Assembly: GCA_017620315.1 (NCBI GenBank)
Contig: JAFZQQ010000451.1
Span: forward strand, 1 to 7,944
Direction of reading: 5' to 3'
DNA: 7,944 bases
Origin: Oscillospiraceae bacterium
GTDB lineage: Bacteria > Bacillota > Clostridia > Oscillospirales > Oscillospiraceae
The notes beneath the pieces were generated by a model that was not told the origin of the DNA, made no database searches, and saw only the letters and a program-made list of their open reading frames with translations. The position numbers and the translations under genes are program-made. Position 1 is the stretch's first letter; each line of letters begins with the position of its first letter. This document shows positions 1 to 5,800 of the stretch, in pieces.

Positions 1-2
1 TC

Positions 3-398
3 AAGGGAAAGGGCGGCAAGATCCGCACCGTCCCCATCGAGGATGAGCGCGTCTGCGTGGGCCTGAAACGTATGCTCGACCAAACGGAGCGCGGTCACAA
101 GCTGTTCGTGCCGGACGATATGAAAACCGACGAAGCGATCTATCGGCTCCAGCTTTTCATTCTCAAGCATCGCGACGGTGTTCAGAACGTGGATCGCGAG
201 GCGCATCTGACGTACCACGGACTTCGCCACACCTACGCCGTCGAGAAGTACAAGGCGCTGATCGCGGCAGGCATGGACGAGCGCGACGCGCATGTTGCCG
301 TCTCACGCCTGCTCGGACACGAGCGCGCCGACGTTACCGACATCTATCTCGCCTCCATCAAGAAGGGCAAGGCAAAGGAGGCGCGCGATGGAGAATAA
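3..398 (+). CDS. Tyrosine recombinase, C-terminal part (5' end outside window)
   Basis: The reading frame is open from the left edge, so only the last 131 codons are visible. The visible part is the catalytic domain of a tyrosine recombinase, which cuts and rejoins DNA through a 3'-phosphotyrosine intermediate. It shows a Lys-rich beta-hairpin (KGKGGKIRTVPI, visible residues 1-12), the H-x-x-R box in HGLRHTYA (His72, Arg75), the LLGHE box (His106) and a plausible nucleophile Tyr115 in DIYLAS. The box I arginine and the DNA-binding N-terminus must lie before the window. The tail is Lys-rich and overlaps the next gene by 11 bases, so the two are probably translationally coupled. Family membership is seen directly. 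A role in moving this element, as opposed to an accessory role beside the complete integrase downstream, is inference. Confidence 0.85.
   Translation, partial: KGKGGKIRTVPIEDERVCVGLKRMLDQTERGHKLFVPDDMKTDEAIYRLQLFILKHRDGVQNVDREAHLTYHGLRHTYAVEKYKALIAAGMDERDAHVAVSRLLGHERADVTDIYLASIKKGKAKEARDGE
374..381 (+). promoter_or_regulatory. Ribosome binding site of the excisionase-like gene
   Basis: AAAGGAGG lies six bases before the ATG at 388, inside the end of the upstream recombinase gene. It decides the start: the same frame is open further upstream, but only this ATG has such a site. Confidence 0.8.
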
Positions 399-585
399 GT
401 ACCGTTCTCTCGACGAGCTGCCGCTGGCGCTGCGCGTGGAGGATTTGATGCCGATCCTCGGCGTCGGGCGTAACACCGCGTATGAGTTGGTGCGCAGCGG
501 GCAGATCCGCAGCGTCAAGGTTGGGCGTCAGATCCGCGTGCCGAAAGACGCGGTGACAGAATTTCTCGGCGCAAAAGCGGAATAA
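388..585 (+). CDS. Excisionase-like helix-turn-helix DNA-binding protein
   Basis: This 65-residue protein matches the small excisionase / MerR-like helix-turn-helix family (HTH_17 type). Such proteins bind and bend DNA at element ends and push integrase toward excision. The fold is visible as LRVEDLMPILGVGRNTAYEL (residues 16-34 region, the helix-turn-helix), then the wing SVKVGRQIRVPKDAV (residues 42-56) and a short C-terminal helix. Its length is close to Tn916 Xis. It starts within the last codons of the upstream recombinase gene and sits 77 bases before the integrase start, the usual order in Firmicute integrative elements. It could instead be a transcriptional regulator of the recombination module. 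The family is well supported; the excisionase role is inferred from position and size. Confidence 0.82.
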   Translation: MENKYRSLDELPLALRVEDLMPILGVGRNTAYELVRSGQIRSVKVGRQIRVPKDAVTEFLGAKAE

Positions 586-593
586 AAGATTGC

Positions 594-643
594 AAAAAAG
601 CCGCACGGCAGGTATCATGGAAACATGATTCCTGCCGTGCGGC
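594..643 (-). terminator. Strong hairpin with reverse-facing terminator geometry
   Basis: Bases 600-619 and 624-643 form a 20-position stem (GCCGCACGGCAGG at the base, ATCATG at the top) with one T-T mismatch and a GAAA tetraloop. On the plus strand no T-run follows it. Read on the minus strand, the stem is followed at once by six T (594-599 on the complement), the form of an intrinsic terminator for transcription running leftward. On the plus strand the same hairpin ends three bases before the integrase ribosome binding site, so it may also affect integrase translation or mRNA stability. The structure is seen; both roles are inferred. Confidence 0.65.
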
Positions 644-646
644 GCG

Positions 647-654
647 AAAGGAGG
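647..654 (+). promoter_or_regulatory. Ribosome binding site of the integrase
   Basis: AAAGGAGG lies eight bases before the ATG at 663. This favours the ATG over the in-frame TTG at 657, which would leave only two bases of spacing. Confidence 0.8.
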
Positions 655-662
655 TTTTGACT

Positions 663-1877
663 ATGCCGCGCGGCAAAAGCAACGCGAAAAATACAAGAGG
701 CGCTTCCGGTGCCGGCTCGATTCGGAAGAAAACCATGGAGCGCAACGGAAAGACCTACACCTATTGGGAAGCTCGGTATACAACCGGCTTCGATCCCGGA
801 ACGGGAAAGCAGATTCAAAAGTCTATTTCAGGAAAAACTCAGGCTGAGGTAGCCCGCAAGCTCAGAGAGGCGACGGTGGAGGTCGACCATGGCACCTACC
901 TGGAGCCTTCCAAGCTGACAGTGTCGGAATGGATGGACATTTGGTCAGAAGAATATCTCTGCAACGTCAAGCCGCGTACTGTTCAGAAGTACAAGAGCGA
1001 TATTCGCATCCATATCAAGCCGGGGCTCGGCGCGGTCAAGCTGAAGGAACTGGCACCGCTGATGGTGCAGCACTTCTATAACGAAGAGGCGAAGGAGCAC
1101 GACGGACGGAAGGGCTTGTCGCCGAAATCCATCAAGGATCTGCACGGAGTGCTGCATAAGGCGCTGCAGCAGGCGGTCGATATTGGTTTTTTGCGCAGCA
1201 ATCCTGCGTCGCACTGCAAGATTCCCCGGATTGAGAAGCCGGACATTCAACCGCTGGATTCGTATGAGATCACGCTTTTCCTGCGCGCCATCAAGGGCGA
1301 CCGATTTGAGGCGCTTTACACGACCGCGTTGTTCACCGGGATGCGCCGGGCGGAGCTGAGCGGGCTCAAGTGGGATTGCGTGGATTTCTGGAAAGGAACG
1401 ATCTGCATCAAGCGCCAGTGGCAGAAGGACCCGGACAAGCGCGGCGGGTTTGTTCTCTCCAGCACGAAGAACGGCAAACCGCGTATTGTCAAGCCGGCGG
1501 CCTCTGTCATGAACATTCTGCGGCAAGAACGCACCAAACAGACGGAGCTGCGACTGAAAACAGGGCCATCGTGGCAGGACGACGGTTTTGTCTTTACGAA
1601 CGAGCTCGGAGTGCCCTTGTCCCCGAACACGGCCTACAACCACTTCAAGCAGATCATGGCTTCGATTGGACTGCCAAAGACCAGAATGCACGATTTGCGT
1701 CACACCTATGCCGTTGCCTCACTTGCGAACGGCGACGACATCAAGACCGTGCAGGAAAATCTGGGGCACGCCTCCGCCGCCTTCACGCTGGATCGCTACG
1801 GACATGTGACGGACAGCATGAGACAGGCAAGCTCGGAGCGAATGGAGCAATTTTTCAAGTCTGTTTCCGGACAGTAA
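663..1877 (+). CDS. int: Tn916-type tyrosine integrase
   Basis: This complete 404-residue site-specific integrase should insert and excise the element lying to its left. Residues 17-77 look like the AP2-like arm-binding domain (GSIRKK, TYWEARYTTGFD, then a helix). Residues 86-190 form the SAM-like core-binding domain. Residues 195-396 form the catalytic domain. All active-site residues are visible: Arg228 in TGMRRAEL, Lys269 in SSTKNGK, His343 and Arg346 in HDLRHTYA, His369 in NLGHAS, and the nucleophile Tyr379 in DRYGHV. Length and spacing match Tn916 Int closely. The gene follows the excisionase-like gene and points at the 3' end of tRNA-Pro about 205 bases away, which fits integration into that tRNA. 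No frameshift or lost residue is seen, so it is probably functional. Confidence 0.95.
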   Translation: MPRGKSNAKNTRGASGAGSIRKKTMERNGKTYTYWEARYTTGFDPGTGKQIQKSISGKTQAEVARKLREATVEVDHGTYLEPSKLTVSEWMDIWSEEYLCNVKPRTVQKYKSDIRIHIKPGLGAVKLKELAPLMVQHFYNEEAKEHDGRKGLSPKSIKDLHGVLHKALQQAVDIGFLRSNPASHCKIPRIEKPDIQPLDSYEITLFLRAIKGDRFEALYTTALFTGMRRAELSGLKWDCVDFWKGTICIKRQWQKDPDKRGGFVLSSTKNGKPRIVKPAASVMNILRQERTKQTELRLKTGPSWQDDGFVFTNELGVPLSPNTAYNHFKQIMASIGLPKTRMHDLRHTYAVASLANGDDIKTVQENLGHASAAFTLDRYGHVTDSMRQASSERMEQFFKSVSGQ

Positions 1878-1895
1878 GGGCAAAATTTGAGAAGA

Positions 1896-1908
1896 ACTCG
1901 AACTCCCG
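1896..1908 (-). repeat. Short T-arm-like match to the tRNA-Pro gene
   Basis: ACTCGAACTCCCG matches the tRNA T-arm complement at 2098-2110 (ACTTGAACTCACG) at 11 of 13 positions, in the same orientation. It may be a remnant of tRNA sequence or simply chance. No longer tRNA similarity surrounds it. Confidence 0.2.
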
Positions 1909-1923
1909 TTGGCGGTGAAAGTA

Positions 1924-1955
1924 CCCGGAAGCCGCATGGCAAAACGGCTTTCGGG
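1924..1955. repeat. Inverted repeat downstream of the integrase
   Basis: CCCGGAAGCCG (1924-1934) and CGGCTTTCGGG (1945-1955) pair over 11 positions, with one G-T wobble and a 10-base loop. There is no T-run on either side, so it is a poor terminator. It lies 46 bases after the integrase stop, between the gene and the tRNA, where recombination-protein binding sites are expected. Confidence 0.6.
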
Positions 1956-1961
1956 CATCCA

Positions 1962-1985
1962 TAAGGGAAAACGTAAGGGAAAACG
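1962..1985. repeat. Perfect 12-bp tandem repeat, candidate integrase arm site
   Basis: TAAGGGAAAACG occurs twice head to tail (1962-1973 and 1974-1985). It ends about 95 bases from the tRNA 3' end. Tn916-type integrases bind short direct repeats near the element ends through the N-terminal domain, and this repeat is in the right place. The repeat is seen directly; binding is inference. Confidence 0.55.
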
Positions 1986-2042
1986 ATTTTTGCCAAAAAT
2001 GAAATTGCAATTTATTATGAAAGAAAACTGCAATAGAATGAA

Positions 2043-2079
2043 GAAACGTCTTGAAATCTCAACAATTTCAAGACGTTTC
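2043..2079 (-). terminator. Hairpin just past tRNA-Pro, probable terminator
   Basis: GAAACGTCTTGAAAT (2043-2057) and its perfect complement (2065-2079) form a 15-bp stem with a seven-base loop. It begins two bases beyond the encoded CCA end of tRNA-Pro. On the minus strand it is followed by a weak T-rich stretch (TTCATTC), so it could end or trim the tRNA transcript. The stem is AT-rich and the T-run is interrupted, so termination is uncertain. It lies on the element side of the junction and might instead be a recombination-protein site. Confidence 0.5.
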
Positions 2080-2081
2080 AC

Positions 2082-2110
2082 TGGTCCGAGTGGCGAGACT
2101 TGAACTCACG
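2082..2110. other. Probable attachment site in the 3' end of tRNA-Pro
   Basis: The integrase gene lies beside the 3' end of an intact tRNA, the usual result when an element inserts into a tRNA gene and its own att copy restores the 3' end. The core should lie in the T-arm and acceptor part of the tRNA. Its exact limits cannot be seen, because the second copy would be at the far left end of the element, outside the window. Confidence 0.5.
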
Positions 2111-2157
2111 GCCTCTTGACCCCCAGTCAAGCGCGCTACCAACTGCGCCACACCCGG
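2082..2157 (-). tRNA. tRNA-Pro(GGG)
   Basis: Read on the minus strand, the 76 bases fold as a complete cloverleaf. The acceptor stem is CCGGGTG with CACTCGG (one G-T wobble). The D stem is GCGC/GCGC. The anticodon stem is CTTGA/TCAAG with loop CTGGGGG, giving anticodon GGG. The T stem is GTGAG/CTCGC with loop TTCAAGT. The discriminator A and an encoded CCA follow. C1-G72 is typical of bacterial tRNA-Pro. It reads CCC (and CCU) proline codons. The gene is intact even though a mobile element adjoins its 3' end. Confidence 0.96.
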
Positions 2158-2176
2158 TTAGATTGTCAGCTTGCCT

Positions 2177-2205
2177 ATATTAGCACATTCTTTTTTAAAA
2201 TGCAA
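2177..2205 (-). promoter_or_regulatory. Promoter of tRNA-Pro
   Basis: On the minus strand, -35 TTGCAT (complement of 2200-2205) and -10 TAATAT (complement of 2177-2182) are separated by exactly 17 bases, with a TG extended -10 element. Transcription would start about 13 bases before the tRNA 5' end. Confidence 0.7.
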
Positions 2206-2368
2206 GCCCTAATTTCGCTTTTTCTTTTTTATTTGTCAAGGTGCAGAGCTTGTCGTTTTGAAACCGTCAGATCACCGCTTGCATGATTGCCGTGTTATGG
2301 AAACGGAAAATCGTTCAACAGCTCCCAGAACCGAAAAGCCTGTTGTGTTATGTTAAGTATAACAATGC

Positions 2369-2538
2369 CCCGATCCGGTCGATATTTTATGCTCTGATTT
2401 AATTGGCAGCCAGAAGCTCCCTATTATAAAGCTTTTCAGAATTATCACATCTGTTGATAAACCTGTGGAAAGTGTGGATAACTATTTGTAGAATGGTATT
2501 ATCTTCTCAATTATGTCAACTTCTTTTTCCCGATCCGG
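2369..2538. repeat. CCCGATCCGG direct repeat pair
   Basis: The 10-mer CCCGATCCGG occurs at 2369-2378 and 2529-2538, once on each side of the DnaA-box cluster. The second copy continues into the perfect palindrome GATCCGGATC (2533-2542). These are GC-rich islands in AT-rich DNA. Their function is unknown. Confidence 0.5.
2452..2481 (-). other. Cluster of DnaA-box-like 9-mers
   Basis: Three same-orientation 9-mers are visible on the plus strand. TGTTGATAA (2452-2460) matches 8 of 9, TGTGGAAAG (2464-2472) 7 of 9, and TGTGGATAA (2473-2481) is the exact complement of the DnaA box TTATCCACA. Such close, same-strand boxes in AT-rich DNA are typical of replication origins and of DnaA-binding regulatory or titration sites. 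No dnaA, dnaN or rpmH gene is in the window, so the origin role is not established. Confidence 0.6.
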
Positions 2539-2670
2539 ATCATCTGAATTGAGCAATAAAGTTGTACGAGGCTCGTCTAAAGCGCGTAAATTTTTCGGAA
2601 ATACGCGGTCATACCCTCACAAAAAAATGACGGTAACATAACACTCCCTCTGCAAGAAAATGCAAGTCTG

Positions 2671-2702
2671 CATCAAAAATTACAGGGTGTATTTTTTTGA
2701 TG
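2671..2702. repeat. AT-rich hairpin upstream of the cyclic di-GMP gene
   Basis: CATCAAAAA (2671-2679) pairs with TTTTTGATG (2694-2702). Inside it TACA (2681-2684) pairs with TGTA (2688-2691) around a GGG loop, with small bulges between. The stem is weak. It is probably upstream of the transcription start, so an operator is as likely as an RNA structure. Confidence 0.35.
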
Positions 2703-2745
2703 AAAATTTACGTTCTCCCTTTTTGTCGTTTCTGATCGAATGCTA

Positions 2746-2774
2746 TTGCTTTTGCTCCGTATTTCCGCTATTAT
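2746..2774 (+). promoter_or_regulatory. Candidate promoter of the GGDEF/EAL gene
   Basis: -35 TTGCTT (2746-2751) and -10 TATTAT (2769-2774) are 17 bases apart in the AT-rich stretch about 60 bases before the start codon. The -35 is poor and other TATTAT or TATATT boxes overlap nearby, so the exact position is uncertain. Confidence 0.4.
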
Positions 2775-2822
2775 TATATATGTTATATTGGTTTTATGCT
2801 GTAACCTATCTACTCTCGGCGT

Positions 2823-2827
2823 GGAGG
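2823..2827 (+). promoter_or_regulatory. Ribosome binding site of the GGDEF/EAL gene
   Basis: GGAGG lies seven bases before the ATG at 2835 and supports that start, which also places a positively charged tail directly before the first membrane helix. Confidence 0.75.
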
Positions 2828-2834
2828 TAACGAT

Positions 2835-5800
2835 ATGATCAGGAAAAACTCCAGCCCGATCAACCGCAGCATTACGATTGGCTGCCTTGTTTTTATCGTC
2901 ATAATCAGTCTTATTCTTGCCATACATACGTACTTTGGCATATCTCGTGCTCTTTACGGGCAGTACGACGCACGTTTGGAGGACGTCGTTATCTCTCTTG
3001 AGCACGAGACCGACACTGACGATCTGCGGGAATGTATCCGCAACGCGAGCTCGTCTCCCAAACGCGACGAGCTGCAGCAACGCATCAACCGCATGGTGGA
3101 CGACTATGAGCTTGAGTTTTTGTACATCGTCATTCCGATCGACAGTGAGGAGGGCGGACTTCTCAGCGTCATTTCCTCCACCAGCGAGGCGGAACGTCTT
3201 GCCGGAGACGTCGAAGACTGGCCGATACTTTACGATTGCAGCGACGATTATACGCGCGAGGAGCTGCAACTCTATCTTGACGCGATGAAGAACCCCGGCG
3301 TCTCCTTCTTCAAAGAGTCCTCCGATTGGGGCGAGTGCTACACCGCCTGCAAACCGCTCGTGACCTCCGACGGTGAGGTGATCGCGCTCACCTGCGCGGA
3401 TTACTCCATCGAGGCCCTTCGCGGCGAGGTGCTGCGGCACGTTCTTCGCAGCGTCGCCATAACAGTGGCCGTATGCGTCGCCTTCGGGCTGCTGCTTGCC
3501 TGGTGGCTCAAAGTCAAGGTCACAAAACCGATCAAGCTGATCGAGCAAAGCGCGCTCCGCTTCGCGAAAATGAGCAGCGGTTCCGGCGAGGCCGACGGCA
3601 CAGCCTTCGACGTGGACGGCATAGAGACCACAAACGAGGTCAGGCAGCTTATCGAAGCGATGTCCAAGCTCTCGCAGAAGATGCTCGACCAGGCAGAGGA
3701 CGCCACCGCTGCCGAGGAACGTGCAAAACGCGCCGAGGATGAGAACGTCCGGTTGACCGAAAAGGCAAACGCAGCCCTCAAGATCGCGGAGCTGACCCAG
3801 TCCGTCAGCTCGCTGCTGACGAACATGCCCGGCGTGACCTTCTCCAAGGACGTGAAAAACGGGCGGTACCTCGCCTGCAATCAGGCGTTTGCCGAGTACG
3901 CGCACAAGGCCGACCCCGAGGGCGTCGTCGGTCTGACCGACTACGAGATCTTCGATGAAAAGACCGCGCGGCACTTCGTCGAGGATGACGCCAAGGCAAT
4001 GGAAATGGACAAGCCGTACATCTTCTATGAGGATGTGCTCGACGCTGCCGGGAACCCCCGCCAGTTCCGCACGACAAAGCTCAAATTCACCGACGCGACC
4101 GGAAGACTGTGCCTTCTCGGAATGTGCCTGGACTACACCGAGCTGATGCTGGTCAAGGAGGAGACCGCCGAGGCAAAGGAGGCTTACGAAAAGGCGCGCA
4201 GCGCAAGTGATATATACGCCCATATCGCACGCGCACTGTCCTCCAGCTTCTCCCGTCTGTATTATGTAAACATAAACACCGAGGAATTCATCGAATTCCG
4301 CTCGGACGGAGAAGGCGGAGAGATGGCCGTTGAGAGAAACGGCGAGGACTTTTTCACCGCCAGCGAAAGGGACGCCCATGAGCAGCTTTACCCCGAGGAT
4401 CTGGATTTCTTCCTGAAGGCCTTTACAAAGGACAATATTCTCCGCACCATCGAGGAGGACGGCTCGTTCAATCTGACCTATCGCCTGATGGTGAACGGCG
4501 AACCGTCCTACGTCAGCATGAAGGCGACCCGCATGCAGGACGACGAGAGCAGCCTTATTATCGGTGTGAACGCCGTCAACGCAGACGTCCGCAACGAGCT
4601 GACGGGACTGTACACGGAAACGTCGTTCGCCGTCCACTGCAGGGATATCCTCAGCAAGCGTCCCGAGGGTTGGTGCGTCATCGCCTTCGACCTTGAGCAC
4701 TTCAAGCTCTTCAACGAGTGGTACGGCAGAGACGCGGGCGACAAGCTGCTCTCGCAGATCGGCGCGCGGCTCGCCGTGATCGAGGAGCAGTCCGGCGGCG
4801 CGGCGTGCTATCTCGGGCAGGACGATTTCGCGCTGCTTGTCCCCTATGACGAGGAGAGAATTCGCGCGCTCTATTCCGATGTACACGGCTTCATCATGGA
4901 GCATGGCACCTCTGTCGGCTTTATGCCGGCGATAGGCGTGTGCATGGCGGACGGCTCGAACACCATCGAGGATCTTTACGACCGCGCGGCGATTGCTTCG
5001 CATCACGCGAAGGAGAGCTTTCACACCAGAATACGCATGTATGACCCTTCGATGTATCAGCAGACCGAGAACGACTATCAGATACTCTCGGACTTCCAGA
5101 ACGCGCTCAGGGACAGGGAGCTTTTCTTCATGCTTCAGCCCCAGTGCGAGATAAGCTCCTCAAAGATCGTCGGTGCCGAGTCGCTGGTGCGTTGGAAAAA
5201 GTCCGACGGTCAGATGGTCTCCCCCGGCGTCTTCGTCCCGGTGCTTGAACGCTACGGCTTCGTCACCGATCTCGACAAATACGTGTGGGAGGAGGTCTGC
5301 GCCTGGCAGCGGCGCTGGATCGACAGCGGACATACGGCGCTTCCCGTTTCCGTAAACGTTTCGCAGATAGACATCTTCTCCATCGACGTGCCGGAGTATT
5401 TCGATTCTCTCATCAGCAAGTATTCCCTGCCCTCTGACGTCATAAAAATCGAGATAACCGAATCCGCATATGTCGGCGACGGCTCTGTCGTCGACACGGT
5501 CAAGCGGCTGCGCGAAAAGGGTTTTCTCGTGCTGATGGACGACTTTGGAAGCGGTTATTCCTCGCTGAATATGCTGCGCAACCTAAACGTCGATATCATC
5601 AAGCTCGACGCGCAGTTCCTGCGCATGAACAACTCTGACCGCAAGGGTATCCACATTCTTGAATCCATCGTCAACATGGCAAAAACAATGGGCGTGCCCA
5701 TTATCGTCGAGGGCGTTGAGACAAAGGACGAATCCGACTTTATCTCAAGCCTCGGCTGCCGCTATGTGCAGGGCTATCTTTTCTATCGTCCGATGCCGGT

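Larger units (their letters stand above)
2206..2834. other. Gene-free AT-rich spacer
   Basis: No credible gene is seen on either strand: open frames here are short, lack ribosome binding sites or are antisense extensions of the next gene. The spacer is much richer in A and T than the coding DNA around it. It contains the DnaA-box cluster, the CCCGATCCGG repeats, several short dyads, an AT-rich hairpin and probably the promoter of the cyclic di-GMP gene, listed separately. A cyclic di-GMP riboswitch was looked for because of the downstream gene; its conserved core was not recognised. Confidence 0.7.

Noticed and set aside
945..1703. 252-codon open frame on the minus strand
   Set aside because: It is antisense to the integrase, which carries all catalytic residues on the plus strand, and it has no family features of its own.
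1370..1918. 182-codon open frame on the plus strand within the integrase
   Set aside because: It is a shifted-frame shadow of the integrase with no ribosome binding site and no conserved motif.
1909..2103. 64-codon frame between the integrase and the tRNA
   Set aside because: It starts with TTG, has no ribosome binding site, runs across the repeats, the hairpin and into the tRNA, and encodes a low-complexity basic peptide.
2500..2834. Cyclic di-GMP riboswitch before the GGDEF/EAL gene
   Set aside because: This was suggested by context, but the conserved GEMM core and its tetraloop-receptor sequences were not seen.
2673..5024. 783-codon open frame on the minus strand
   Set aside because: It lies antisense to the GGDEF/EAL gene, has no recognisable domain or ribosome binding site, and is explained by the GC-rich third positions of the sense gene.
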